Positions 25,205-33,938 are shown, counted from the stretch's first letter. The stretch: 64,000 nucleotides of DNA from JBCCOW01 sp039025855 (GCA_039025855.1 JBCCNL010000003.1:1-64000), one strand, 5' to 3'. Notes: generated by a model from the sequence alone, not told the origin. Numbers and translations: made by a program.

Positions 25205-27076
25205 ATGAATCTCTTAACGCCCCGTCACCGCGGCCAGCCCGATGTCTCCCCACCACGTTCCGTACGCCGGCGACGTGCCTTCGGCTGGTCGACCCCTCTG
25301 ACCCTGCTCGTCTGCGCCGGCGTCGGCGTGGCCATCACGCTGATCTTCGTCCTCGGTTCTGGCGATGGCGGTGACGCCCAGGCCGCCGTCGAGGCCGAAC
25401 GCGAAGACTGGTTCAAGGTCCAACGCCGCGACCTCGACCTCACCGTCACCGCCTCCGGCGAACTCGACAGCAGCCAACGCGTCGAGGTCCGATCGCTGGT
25501 CTGGGGCCGCCCCGAGATCGAGTGGGTCATCGACGAGGGGACCGTCGTCGAACAGGGCGACCCGCTGTTCCGGCTCAACAGCGAAGAGGTTGAGAAGTGG
25601 CACCAGGAAGAGCTGCTGCGTGTCAGCCGGGCCCGGGCCGACCTCATCTCCGCCGAGCGTGACCTCGCGATCGAGAAGAGCAACTCCGAGTCATCCCGCC
25701 GGCAGGCCGAGGTCGATGTCCAGTTGATCGAGCTGGACCGCGAGAAATGGCTCAACGGCGAGGTCCCGCAGACCCGTCGTGATCTTGAGCTGAAACTCAA
25801 GAAAGCCGAACGCGATCTCAAACGCACCAAGCGTGATCTTGAGCTCTCCAAAGAGCTGCACGACGAAAAGTTCATCAGTCTCAACGAGCTGGAAGACGCT
25901 GAGATCGCCTTCATCCAGGCCGAAGACACCCTCGCCACCGCCCAGCTCAACATCCAGATCTACGAGGACTACACCTACCGCCGCGACGAACAGAAGTTCG
26001 AGAGCGACCTCGACCAGAAACGGGCCGACCTCGAACGCTCCATCGAACGCAGCAACTCCCGGCTCGAACGCCTCAAGGCCGATATCGCCGCCAAACGCGA
26101 GGCCCTCGTCCTGCGAGAAAAACGGCTCCGTGAGCTCGACCGCCAGCTCGAGAACGTGGCTGTTGAAGCCCCGGTCCCCGGCACCGTGATCTACAAAACC
26201 TCTGTCGGTTCCGCCTGGGAACGCCGCCGACCCATCGCGCCGGGCCGGTCCGTCCGCGAGAACGAGACCATCATCTATCTCCCCAATATGTCCCGCATGA
26301 CCGCGGTGCTCAAGGTCCACGAGGCGCGCATCCAAGAAGTCGCGCCCGGGATGGAGGTCGATGTCCGCATCGATGCTCGCCCAGACGCCCCGGTCCCCGC
26401 CCGCATCCTCGAGGTCAGCACCACCGCCGAGTCCGACGGCGGCCGTCAAGCCCTCCGCCAGTATCGCGTCGTCGCCGAGCTTCCCGCGGGCTTCGACGAC
26501 TCGCTCAAGCCCGGCATGAGCTGCCAAGGCACCATCTTCACCGGCAAGGTCGAAGACACCCTTGTGATCCCCGTGCAGTCCGTCTATACCGAGGGCCCGC
26601 ACCACTACGTCTACGTGCGCGCGGGCAGCGGCCGGGTCAAGCGCCGACTCATCCAGATCGGTCCCGCAAGCAGCACCCTCGTCTCTGTCACTGGCGGGCT
26701 CACCGAAGCCGATCACGTCTTGCTCCGCACCCCCCGGCCCGGCGAGGCACTCCCCGAAGAGCCCTTCCCCGAGGTCGAGACCGGGAGCGATCCGACCACG
26801 CTGCCCGAGCCGCCCGCCGAGCTCGAAGACGATACCCCGGCCGGCCCGCCCGGACTTCCCAAGCAACTCGCCGAACCCACCGATCAGCCGAAACCCACAC
26901 GATCAAAGCCCGGGAACGCGAGACCCAACCGCGAAAAACCGGACAACCGAGACCAGCCGATCCGGGCTGACCCGCCCAAGCCCACCGCCCAGACACCTGC
27001 GCCGCCCGCCGCCACGCCCAACGCCATAACCGGCAAGCCGAACCGCGTGGCCACCGAGCCTACGATCCAGCCATGA
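25205..27076 (+). CDS. HlyD/RND-type periplasmic adaptor protein
   Basis: A 623-residue membrane fusion protein. One N-terminal membrane helix (STPLTLLVCAGVGVAITLIF) is followed by a first lipoyl half (VTASGELDSSQRVEVRSLVW), a coiled-coil hairpin at about 130-310 that is long for the family, a second lipoyl half (VEAPVPGTVIYKT), a beta-barrel and a membrane-proximal domain up to about residue 520. The last 100 residues are an unusual Pro/Asn/Lys-rich disordered tail. It links an inner-membrane pump to the TolC-like channel encoded just upstream, but the pump is not in the window. The stop overlaps the next start by 4 bases. Confidence 0.85.
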   Translation: MNLLTPRHRGQPDVSPPRSVRRRRAFGWSTPLTLLVCAGVGVAITLIFVLGSGDGGDAQAAVEAEREDWFKVQRRDLDLTVTASGELDSSQRVEVRSLVWGRPEIEWVIDEGTVVEQGDPLFRLNSEEVEKWHQEELLRVSRARADLISAERDLAIEKSNSESSRRQAEVDVQLIELDREKWLNGEVPQTRRDLELKLKKAERDLKRTKRDLELSKELHDEKFISLNELEDAEIAFIQAEDTLATAQLNIQIYEDYTYRRDEQKFESDLDQKRADLERSIERSNSRLERLKADIAAKREALVLREKRLRELDRQLENVAVEAPVPGTVIYKTSVGSAWERRRPIAPGRSVRENETIIYLPNMSRMTAVLKVHEARIQEVAPGMEVDVRIDARPDAPVPARILEVSTTAESDGGRQALRQYRVVAELPAGFDDSLKPGMSCQGTIFTGKVEDTLVIPVQSVYTEGPHHYVYVRAGSGRVKRRLIQIGPASSTLVSVTGGLTEADHVLLRTPRPGEALPEEPFPEVETGSDPTTLPEPPAELEDDTPAGPPGLPKQLAEPTDQPKPTRSKPGNARPNREKPDNRDQPIRADPPKPTAQTPAPPAATPNAITGKPNRVATEPTIQP

Positions 27077-27657
27077 AGCTGTTGATCCTCGCCTGTTCCC
27101 TCAACCCCGATAGCCGATCCACCACGCTGGCCCGACGCCTCTCGGACCTCGCGATCACCGAGCCGTCACCCGTCGTCGCCGGCAGCGAACCGTCCCCCCT
27201 CGACGTTGAGCTGTTCGACCTGCGTGACCGCTCGCTCCCCATCTGCGACGGCGCCCAGGCCTACAGCGACCCGAACGCCGCCGCCCTCGCCCAAGCCGGC
27301 AGCGCCGCCGACGCCGTCCTCGTCACCACCCCCGTCTACAACTACGACGCCAACGCCGCCGCCAAAAATGCCATCGAGCTCGCCGGCCGCACATGGTCAC
27401 ACAAGCCCGTCGGCTTCGCCTGTGCTGCCGGCGGCAAGTCCAGCTACATGTCTGTCATGGGCCTCGCCAATAGCCTCATGCTCGACTTCCGCTGCCACAT
27501 CATCCCCCGCTTCGTCTACGCCATCGCCGACGACTTCGACGACGCCGGCTCCCCCCTGCCCAACCTCGACGGTCGCCTCGCCGAGCTGCTCACCGCCACG
27601 ACTCGTCTCGCCCTCGCCCTCCGCCTCACCGACCAGGCCGTCCCCTCCCCCGCCTGA
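27073..27657 (+). CDS. NADPH-dependent FMN reductase family protein
   Basis: A 194-residue flavodoxin-fold oxidoreductase. The phosphate-binding loop region is ILACSLNPDSRSTTLARRL, and VLVTTPVYNYDANAAAKNAI is the family's TP-x-YN-(x)n-KNAID motif. GFACAAGGKSSYMSVMGLA follows. Relatives reduce FMN, quinones or azo compounds. The ATGA overlap with the adaptor gene implies translational coupling, so it may support the export system or simply share the operon. The physiological substrate cannot be deduced. Confidence 0.8.
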   Translation: MKLLILACSLNPDSRSTTLARRLSDLAITEPSPVVAGSEPSPLDVELFDLRDRSLPICDGAQAYSDPNAAALAQAGSAADAVLVTTPVYNYDANAAAKNAIELAGRTWSHKPVGFACAAGGKSSYMSVMGLANSLMLDFRCHIIPRFVYAIADDFDDAGSPLPNLDGRLAELLTATTRLALALRLTDQAVPSPA

Positions 27658-27683
27658 CGCAACCCTCCACGACACCGCACCGC

Positions 27684-27708
27684 CTAGCCGGCGATCAACG
27701 ATCGCCGG
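27684..27708 (-). repeat. Hairpin-CTAGG dispersed repeat, reverse copy
   Basis: A 9-bp perfect stem CCGGCGATC / GATCGCCGG with a 3-base loop. Read on the minus strand, the tail is CTAGG. Orientation is opposite to the copies outside 22.65-34 kb. It lies between the FMN reductase gene and aroA and may terminate the upstream operon. Confidence 0.5.
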
Positions 27709-27720
27709 TCCGCCACCCGG

Positions 27721-27726
27721 TATCCT
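27721..27726 (+). promoter_or_regulatory. -10-like box for aroA
   Basis: TATCCT ending 7 bases before the aroA ATG; fits a leaderless transcript. No clear -35. Confidence 0.35.
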
Positions 27727-27733
27727 TACTGTG

Positions 27734-29152
27734 ATGCCTGACTCCACCGTCACCCCGTCTCCGCCCGACGCCGCTCTCCCCGACCCCTACCCCGTCCAGC
27801 CGATCGGCCCCTTCTCCGCCACCCTCTCTCCGCCCGGCTCCAAGTCCCTCACCAACCGGGCCCTGCTCATCGCCGCCCTCGCCGACGGCCCATGTACCCT
27901 CACGGGCGTCCTCTTCGCCGATGACACCCGCGTCATGCTCGACGCCCTCCAGACCCTCGGCTTCGAGCTCACCATCAACGAACCCGACGCCACCGTCACC
28001 GTCCGCGGACGCAACGGCCGAATCCCTACCGTCTCCGCCACCCCATCCGACCCCGACGAAGACCCCACCCCCACCGAACTCTTCCTCGGCAACGCCGGCA
28101 CCGCCACCCGCTTCCTCACCGCCGCCCTCACCCTCGGCCGAGGCACCTACCAACTCGACGGCATCCCCCGCATGCGGCAACGCCCCATCGGCGAGCTCGT
28201 CGACGCCCTCGCCGAACTCGAAGCCGTCATCGACTACGACGCCAAGCCCGGCTACCCCCCCCTCACCATCCACGGAAACGGCGGCCTTCCCGGCGGCGAA
28301 ATCACCCTCCAGCCCACCCTCAGCTCCCAGTTCATCTCCGCCCTACTCCTCGCCGGCCCCCACTTGGACGACGGCCTCACCATCCGCTTCGACGGCGAAA
28401 TCACCTCACTCCCCTACGTCAAAATGACCATCAAGCTGATGGAACATTTCGGCGTCAAGCCATCGTTCAAGCGTGACGCAAATGGCGACCCCTACATCCG
28501 CGTCCGACCCGCCCAGTACGCCGCCACCGACTACACCGTCGAGCCCGACGCCTCCAACGCCTCCTACTTCCTCGCCGCCGCCGCCGCCGTCCCCGGCTCC
28601 GACTGCACCATCGACCACCTCGGCTCACGCTCCCTCCAGGGCGACGCCGAGTTCTGCGACCTCCTCGGCCGCATGGGCTGCACCGTCATCCAAAAACTCG
28701 AATCCACCCACGTCGCCGCCCCCCCCGACGGCAAGCTCCTCGGCATCGACGCCGACCTCAACCGCATGCCTGACATGGCCCAGACCCTCGCCGTCCTCGC
28801 CCTCTTCGCCGAGGGCCCCACCACCATCCGAAACGTCGGCAACCTCCGCGTCAAAGAAACCGACCGTCTCGACGCCCTCGAGACCGAACTCACCAAGCTC
28901 GGTGCGACCGCCATGACCCTCGGCGACGACCTCACCATCCACCCTCCCCCTGACAACCAACTCACCGCTGACGACCAGTCACCCGTCCTGATCGAAACCT
29001 ACGACGACCACCGCATGGCCATGGCCTTCGCCGTCGCCGGCCTCCGCCACCCCGGCATCCACCTCGCCGACCCCGCCTGTGTCAACAAGACCTATCCCAC
29101 CTTCTTCGACGACCTCGCCACGCTCTCGCCGCGTAACACCTCGGTCGCCTAA
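27734..29152 (+). CDS. aroA: 3-phosphoshikimate 1-carboxyvinyltransferase (EPSP synthase)
   Basis: Sixth step of the shikimate pathway, joining PEP to shikimate 3-phosphate. The 472-residue protein carries all landmarks: PPGSKSLTNRALLIAALADG near residue 35, LGNAGTATRFLTAAL, RMRQRPIGELVDAL, LSSQFISALLLAGP, SNASYFLAAAA, NRMPDMAQTLAVLA, VKETDRLDALE and TYDDHRMAMAFAVAGL. ATG 27734 is chosen over a far longer open frame because the domain begins about 30 residues later and a -10-like box lies 7 bases upstream. Two further shikimate-type genes follow within 4 kb. Third positions are strongly C-biased, unlike plus-strand genes outside 22.65-34 kb. Confidence 0.95.
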   Translation: MPDSTVTPSPPDAALPDPYPVQPIGPFSATLSPPGSKSLTNRALLIAALADGPCTLTGVLFADDTRVMLDALQTLGFELTINEPDATVTVRGRNGRIPTVSATPSDPDEDPTPTELFLGNAGTATRFLTAALTLGRGTYQLDGIPRMRQRPIGELVDALAELEAVIDYDAKPGYPPLTIHGNGGLPGGEITLQPTLSSQFISALLLAGPHLDDGLTIRFDGEITSLPYVKMTIKLMEHFGVKPSFKRDANGDPYIRVRPAQYAATDYTVEPDASNASYFLAAAAAVPGSDCTIDHLGSRSLQGDAEFCDLLGRMGCTVIQKLESTHVAAPPDGKLLGIDADLNRMPDMAQTLAVLALFAEGPTTIRNVGNLRVKETDRLDALETELTKLGATAMTLGDDLTIHPPPDNQLTADDQSPVLIETYDDHRMAMAFAVAGLRHPGIHLADPACVNKTYPTFFDDLATLSPRNTSVA

Positions 29153-29219
29153 ACAAGAAGTTCTCGCCTCACCCACACTCACGAAGTACGCTTCCGGGTC
29201 CCTCAAAAACCCCACGCCT

Positions 29220-30374
29220 ATGGACCTTACCCTCGACATCCCGCTCCGCTTCCCCCACCGCGTCGCCTTCACCGACCACGCCTTCGCCCCCGCCAACTCT
29301 CTCCTCGCCGAGATCCTCACCCCCCTACTCATCTCCGACCCGGATGTTCCATCCAAAATCTTGGTCGCCGTCGACCAGTCCGTCGCCCACGCCTTCCCAG
29401 AGCTCCAACGCAAACTCTCCACCTACCTCGAGCACCATCAACTTCCTGCTCCCGTCGCCTTCCGCACCCTCCCCGGTGGCGAACCCGTCAAGTCCGACCT
29501 CACCAACCTCGAGTCCCTCCTCGCCGACCTCCAGCGCCACGCCCTCTGTCGCCACTCTGTCGTTCTCGCCATCGGCGGCGGGGCCGTCCTCGACACCGTC
29601 GGCTTCGCCACCGCCGTCACCCACCGCGGCCTCCGCCTCGTCCGAATGCCCACTACCACCCTCGCCCAGGGCGACTCCGGCGTCGGCGTCAAAAACGCCG
29701 TCAACATGTTCGGCTCCAAAAACCTCATCGGCACCTTCACCGTCCCCCACGCCGTCCTCAACGACCGCCACTTCCTCACCACCCTCCCCGACCACGCCTG
29801 GCGCGACGGCCTCGCCGAGGTTGTCAAGGTCGCCATCCTCAAAGACCCCGACCTCTTCGACACCGTCGAACAACGCGCCGAAGCCCTCGCCCGCCGCGCC
29901 CCCGGCTCCGACACCGGCCTCTGGGAACGCTCCGCCGAGCTCCACCTCCGCCACATCGCCCAGGGCGGCGACCCCTTCGAGATGACCTCCGCCCGCCCCC
30001 TCGACTTCGGCCACTGGTCCGCCCACAAACTCGAAGAGCTCTCCAGCCACACCATCTCCCACGGCCACGCCGTCGCCATCGGCCTCGCCCTCGACACCCA
30101 CCTCGCCGCCGAACTCGGACTACTCCCCCACCCCACCGCCGACCGCATCACCGCCCTGCTCGTCCGCCTCGGCTTCCCCCTCCACCACCCCCTGCTCCAC
30201 CACCCCGACCTCCCCCAAGGCCTCGAAGCCTTCCGCCAACACCTCGGCGGCCAACTCACACTGACCTTACCCACCGCGATCGGCCAGCCCACCGAAATCC
30301 ACCACGTCCCCGACGACACTTTGAGTCGTTCGCTAAGCCGCCTGCAAACACCACAAGCCAGTCGTCCTTCCTGA
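29220..30374 (+). CDS. Sugar-phosphate cyclase, 3-dehydroquinate synthase/EboD-like
   Basis: A 384-residue member of the dehydroquinate synthase fold. Seen: NAD-binding VVLAIGGGAVLDTVGFATAV, PTTTLAQGDSGVGVKNAVN, KNLIGTF and the metal-histidine region RPLDFGHWSAHKLEEL. Classical AroB reads SSVGGKTGVN and FGHTFGHAIE at the last sites. The versions here resemble, from memory, the EboD subgroup (annotated as 3-dehydroquinate synthase in ebo clusters) and the valiolone-type cyclases. Its place 67 bases after aroA and near DAHP synthase argues that it may still serve as the genome's dehydroquinate synthase. Active-site histidines are kept. The start ATG 29220 is preferred to upstream frame extension. 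Confidence 0.75.
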   Translation: MDLTLDIPLRFPHRVAFTDHAFAPANSLLAEILTPLLISDPDVPSKILVAVDQSVAHAFPELQRKLSTYLEHHQLPAPVAFRTLPGGEPVKSDLTNLESLLADLQRHALCRHSVVLAIGGGAVLDTVGFATAVTHRGLRLVRMPTTTLAQGDSGVGVKNAVNMFGSKNLIGTFTVPHAVLNDRHFLTTLPDHAWRDGLAEVVKVAILKDPDLFDTVEQRAEALARRAPGSDTGLWERSAELHLRHIAQGGDPFEMTSARPLDFGHWSAHKLEELSSHTISHGHAVAIGLALDTHLAAELGLLPHPTADRITALLVRLGFPLHHPLLHHPDLPQGLEAFRQHLGGQLTLTLPTAIGQPTEIHHVPDDTLSRSLSRLQTPQASRPS

Positions 30375-30422
30375 TATCGCAGGGGTGTCGTAGCAGGGAT
30401 TCAACTAAACCACACCCCACCG

Positions 30423-30752
30423 TTACAAGAAATCGATCAGCGTATCGAGGTATCGCCATGTCAGCGGTACACAAGCCAGCACGACGATCGGCACCAAGCA
30501 GATCAAACGAAACCAGAGAGTCTGGCCAGAAACAGATATCGCCAGAAGCGAAAACCCTACCCCGCAGATTAACCACACTCCCGCATACACCACGGACAAC
30601 GCAAAATGCCCGTCGCGGATTGCCCATGGATTGTTGAGGAAAAACATGCCAACGCAGACGAACGCGATAGCAAGTGCTGCGTAAGCCCGGAACCGGCGGA
30701 GCCCATCAACGGAGCGTATTTGTGGCATTGAGCTTTCTTCGCTCGTTGTCAT
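30423..30752 (-). CDS. Small three-helix membrane protein, unknown
   Basis: A 109-residue protein with three hydrophobic segments (YAALAIAFVCVGMFFL, a 20-residue segment around VVYAGVWLICGVGF, and RLICLVPIVVLACVPLTW) and a short polar N-terminus. No family is recognised. The local GC content is clearly lower than in neighbouring genes and the strand bias is weak, which suggests recent arrival. ATG 30752 is chosen because upstream extension would run into the UbiA gene on the other strand. It is convergent with the cyclase gene. Confidence 0.5.
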   Translation of the reverse strand: MTTSEESSMPQIRSVDGLRRFRAYAALAIAFVCVGMFFLNNPWAIRDGHFALSVVYAGVWLICGVGFSLLAISVSGQTLWFRLICLVPIVVLACVPLTWRYLDTLIDFL

Positions 30753-30843
30753 GCACGCATTGTCGCTTGTGAATCCTCCAACACCAAGCCAGGTTGAGCC
30801 ATCAACGTAGTCTGTTGGTCTGACCCAGCAGCTATGCTCCGGC

Positions 30844-31761
30844 ATGGCTGACGCTTTAGTTCCAGCACCCAACCCCCTCCTCGCCATTGCCGCCGACATC
30901 AAGCTGGCCCACAGCGTCTTCGCGCTGCCCTTCGCCCTCCTCGCCGCCGCCCTCGCCTACACCGCTGCCCCGTCCATCACCACGCAGCAGGCGCTGCTTG
31001 CCCTGGTAGCCGTCGTGGCCTGCATGGTCTGCGCCCGCACCTACGCGATGACGCTCAACCGCCGGCTCGATGCCGCCATTGATGCGAAGAACCCCCGCAC
31101 CGCCAGCCGTGCCATCCCCGCCGGCCGCGTCAGCAACCGCCAGATGTCCGTCGCCGCCGCCCTCAGCGGCGCCGGCCTCGTCCTCGGTGCCGCCGCCTTC
31201 TGGCCCATCCTCAACAACCCCTGGCCCCTCGCCGCCTCACCGCTCGTCCTGCTCATCCTCGGCGTCTATCCCTTCACCAAACGCGTCACCTGGCTCTGCC
31301 ACGCCGTGCTCGGCCTCGCCCTCGCCCTCTCCCCCCTCGCCGCCGCCCTCGCGATCCACCCCCCAAGTCTCACACTTTCCTGGCCCTGGTGGCTCGCCGC
31401 CGGCGTCCTCGCCTGGGTTGCCGGCTTCGACATCCTCTACGCCCTCCAGGACGTCGCCACCGACCGCCGCGACGGCGTCTACTCACTCCCCGCCTCGCTC
31501 GGTGTCCGACCCTCCCTCTTCATCTCCCGCGGCCTCCACCTCGCCTCTGCCTTCCTCTTCCTCGAAGCCGGCCTCAAGAACGAGCACCTCGGCGTCTACT
31601 ACCTCGCCGCCGTCTGCGTCACCGTCCCCGTCCTCATCCTCGAACACTTCCTCACCGCCACCGGCAAGACCGACAAGCTACCCATCGCCTTCGGCACGCT
31701 CAACGGCATCATCGCCATCCTCCTCGGATTAGCAGGCGCCACCGACCTCGTCCTCAACTGA
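30844..31761 (+). CDS. UbiA-family prenyltransferase (MqnP/UbiA-like)
   Basis: A 305-residue integral membrane enzyme that attaches a polyprenyl chain to an aromatic acid in quinone synthesis. The two Asp-rich substrate motifs are present: NRRLDAAIDAKNPRTASRAI after helix 2, and DILYALQDVATDRRDG after helix 5. About eight to nine membrane helices are seen. In bacteria using the futalosine route this subgroup is annotated as MqnP; the separate ubiX gene at 15.9 kb would support such a pathway, but no mqnA-D genes are present here. A TATGCT box lies 5 bases before the ATG. Confidence 0.88.
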   Translation: MADALVPAPNPLLAIAADIKLAHSVFALPFALLAAALAYTAAPSITTQQALLALVAVVACMVCARTYAMTLNRRLDAAIDAKNPRTASRAIPAGRVSNRQMSVAAALSGAGLVLGAAAFWPILNNPWPLAASPLVLLILGVYPFTKRVTWLCHAVLGLALALSPLAAALAIHPPSLTLSWPWWLAAGVLAWVAGFDILYALQDVATDRRDGVYSLPASLGVRPSLFISRGLHLASAFLFLEAGLKNEHLGVYYLAAVCVTVPVLILEHFLTATGKTDKLPIAFGTLNGIIAILLGLAGATDLVLN

Positions 31762-31765
31762 CCCC

Positions 31766-31792
31766 AATAGCTGCGGGCACACCTGCCCGCAG
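31766..31792 (-). repeat. Hairpin-CTATT dispersed repeat, reverse copy
   Basis: A 9-bp perfect stem CTGCGGGCA / TGCCCGCAG with a 4-base loop. On the minus strand the tail is CTATT, as in copy d. It has reverse orientation and sits between the convergent UbiA and DAHP synthase genes. Confidence 0.5.
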
Positions 31793-31814
31793 CCCGCGCC
31801 ACGACCACCCCAGC

Positions 31815-32858
31815 TCAAACCGCCGCCGGCACCGCCAGCAATTCACGATCGATCGCCTCCGCGACCCGCGCGATCCGCGGCATCAGGTCGATGAACGTTC
31901 CCGGGTCCAGCGACTGCGCGCCATCGGTCAACGCGTGCGGCGGATCCGGGTGCACCTCGATCGCCAACCCGTCAGCACCCGCAGCGACCGCGGCGAGCGA
32001 CATCTGCGGCACCAGCCGGGCGTGACCCGTGCCGTGCGACGGGTCGGCCACCACCGGCAAATGCGTCCGCTCGTGCAGTTCCGGGATCACCGACAGCGAC
32101 AGCGTGTTCCGCGTGAACTTCTCGAACGTCCGCACGCCCCGCTCGCACAAGATCACGTTCGGGTTCCCCGCCGCGAGGATGTACTCCGCCGCCTGCAGGT
32201 ATTCATCGACGGTCATCGACATGCCCCGCTTGAACAGCACCGGCTTGTCAGTACCTCTGCCCACCGCGTCGAGCAGCCGGAAGTTCTGGCTGTTCCGCGT
32301 GCCGATCTGCAGGCAGTCGGCGTACTTCGCCACCAGGTCGATGTCGTCGTTGTCCACCACCTCGGTCACGATCGGCAGACCCGTAGCGTCCCGCGCCGCG
32401 GCCAGCAGCTTCAAGCCCTCTTCACCCAGGCCCTGGAACGAGTACGGGTTCGTCCGCGGCTTGAACGCCCCGCCCCGCAGCGCGTGCGCCCCCGCCGCCT
32501 TCACCGCCTTCGCCGCTGCCAGGATCTGCTCTTCGCTCTCCACCGAGCAAGGCCCCCCGATGACCGCCACCGCATTCCCTCCGATGACACACGACTCCCC
32601 GATCGTCACCGGCGTCGTCCCCTCGTGCGCATCGTGCCGCGCCGCCAGCTTGTACGGCTTGAGCACCTTCATGATCCGGTCTACGCCGGGCGCCTGCTCC
32701 AGTACCGTGCCGTCCTTCTTCCGGTCGTCGCCGATGACCGCAACGACGGTCAGGTCGGTCCCGATGATCGGGTGCGGCTTGAGCCCCAGCTCCCGCACCA
32801 GGTCCTGCACCGCCTGCACCTGGGCGTCCGTCGCGTCGGCTTTCATCACAACAATCAT
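31815..32858 (-). CDS. aroF: 3-deoxy-7-phosphoheptulonate synthase (DAHP synthase, type I-beta)
   Basis: First committed step of aromatic synthesis, condensing PEP with erythrose 4-phosphate. The 347-residue protein has the N-terminal ferredoxin-like regulatory domain of the I-beta subclass (MIVVMKADATDAQVQAVQDL), followed by the catalytic barrel with VIGGPCSVESEEQ, GGAFKPRTNPYSFQGLG, LQIGTRNSQNF, LFKRGMS and ADPSHGTGH. This N-terminal domain normally mediates feedback by tyrosine or phenylalanine. It lies within 4 kb of aroA and the AroB/EboD-type cyclase, on the opposite strand. A metal-binding cysteine is present in GGPCSVE. Confidence 0.95.
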   Translation of the reverse strand: MIVVMKADATDAQVQAVQDLVRELGLKPHPIIGTDLTVVAVIGDDRKKDGTVLEQAPGVDRIMKVLKPYKLAARHDAHEGTTPVTIGESCVIGGNAVAVIGGPCSVESEEQILAAAKAVKAAGAHALRGGAFKPRTNPYSFQGLGEEGLKLLAAARDATGLPIVTEVVDNDDIDLVAKYADCLQIGTRNSQNFRLLDAVGRGTDKPVLFKRGMSMTVDEYLQAAEYILAAGNPNVILCERGVRTFEKFTRNTLSLSVIPELHERTHLPVVADPSHGTGHARLVPQMSLAAVAAGADGLAIEVHPDPPHALTDGAQSLDPGTFIDLMPRIARVAEAIDRELLAVPAAV

Positions 32859-32981
32859 GGGGCTGATCCTCTATGAGCTTGCAGAGCCCGCACCCATCCC
32901 TTCCATCGGAACAATACCCCCCGAGACGCTAACGGGCAGGTCGAAAGTTCAAGGGATTTTTGGGTTTACGCAACGGCGTCA

Positions 32982-33065
32982 TGCGGGCGAGAGGACTCGA
33001 ACCTCCACGGGTGTTACCCCAACAGGACCTAAACCTGTCGCGTCTGCCAATTCCGCCACGCCCGC
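32982..33065 (-). tRNA. tRNA-Leu, anticodon TAG
   Basis: An 84-base class II tRNA. Acceptor stem GCGGGCG / CGCCCGC, anticodon stem ACAGG / CCTGT around TTTAGGT (anticodon TAG), a long variable arm, T-loop GGTTCGAGTCC. CCA is not encoded. Reads CUA and other CUN codons by wobble. Confidence 0.96.
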
Positions 33066-33096
33066 GGCGAAGCCCGCAATGTAACCCCCCGACCAC

Positions 33097-33930
33097 TCAC
33101 ACACCAAACGGCTGGGCCGCCTTGCACACCTCGTCGAGATACATGTCCTGATCCTTTGCCCAGTGCGCTTCGCTGAACACCTCGACCTCAGCCAGCCCCG
33201 TGAACCCCGCCGCCTTCACCATCGCCTGAATCCCCGCGATATCGATGCAGCCCTCACCCATCAGCCCGCGGTCCGTCAAGAGGTGCCGTGTCCCGACCCG
33301 CCAGTCACAGATATGGAACGCCAGCAGCGTGCCCTGTTGCCCCGCTAGCGCGATCTCGCTCTCGAGGTCCGGGTCCCACCAGACGTGATACACATCCAAC
33401 GCGATCCCGACCCACGGGCTCTTGAGCTGCTCACACACTGCCCGCGCCTCGGCCATCCGGTTGATGCACGATTTATCCGCCGCATACATCGGATGCAACG
33501 GCTCGATGCTCAGCTTCACCCCCACCGACGCCGCGTGTTCCACACACGCCCCGATCCCCTCCGCCACCTGCCGCCGTGCCTCCCCCAACGCCATCCCCGG
33601 CTCCGCCCCTACCACCAAGACCACCTGCTCTGCACCGAGTGCCGCAGCCTCGTCCAACATCTGCTTGTTGTGCTCGATCGCCGCCGCTCGCTTCTCGGGA
33701 TCACCGGCAGGAAAGAACCCACCCCGGACATACGCCGGCACCCCCAGGCCCGAGTCCTTGACGATACGTACCGCCTCCTCAAGCCCGCAGCCGCCCTCTT
33801 CCTCAGCGACAACGTTCCGCCAGATGCTGATCCCCCCTACCCCGCGTTCGGCAAACCGTGCGCAGCAGGTCTTCAGGTCCCACGGCTTGTGGGTCATCGT
33901 ATGGATCGCGATTCGCGATAGATCACTCAT
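33097..33930 (-). CDS. Sugar phosphate isomerase/epimerase (TIM barrel)
   Basis: A 277-residue AP-endonuclease-2-fold protein of the IolE/IolI/xylose isomerase-like group. Metal ligands are likely in LSIEPLHP, IALDVYHVWWD, FHICDWR and LAEVEVFSE. The stop lies 31 bases before the tRNA-Leu, and its start is 8 bases after the Gfo/Idh stop, so the two are one operon. This pairing is common in planctomycete sugar or inositol catabolism. The exact sugar is unknown. The EboE role was considered but length and motifs do not fit. Confidence 0.83.
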   Translation of the reverse strand: MSDLSRIAIHTMTHKPWDLKTCCARFAERGVGGISIWRNVVAEEEGGCGLEEAVRIVKDSGLGVPAYVRGGFFPAGDPEKRAAAIEHNKQMLDEAAALGAEQVVLVVGAEPGMALGEARRQVAEGIGACVEHAASVGVKLSIEPLHPMYAADKSCINRMAEARAVCEQLKSPWVGIALDVYHVWWDPDLESEIALAGQQGTLLAFHICDWRVGTRHLLTDRGLMGEGCIDIAGIQAMVKAAGFTGLAEVEVFSEAHWAKDQDMYLDEVCKAAQPFGV

Positions 33931-33938
33931 GGCTCACC

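Noticed and set aside
27206..27733. N-terminal extension of aroA by 176 codons
   Set aside because: Ser/Pro-rich and overlapping the FMN reductase in another frame. The EPSP synthase domain starts after 27734.
31389..32876. 495-codon plus-strand frame across the UbiA end and the DAHP synthase gene
   Set aside because: Arg/His/Pro-rich, no domain, and antisense to a firm DAHP synthase.
33097..33930. TIM-barrel protein as EboE, forming an ebo operon with the cyclase and UbiA genes
   Set aside because: It is shorter than EboE as I know it, has ordinary IolE/IolI-like metal motifs and is paired with a Gfo/Idh gene; eboA, B and F are absent.
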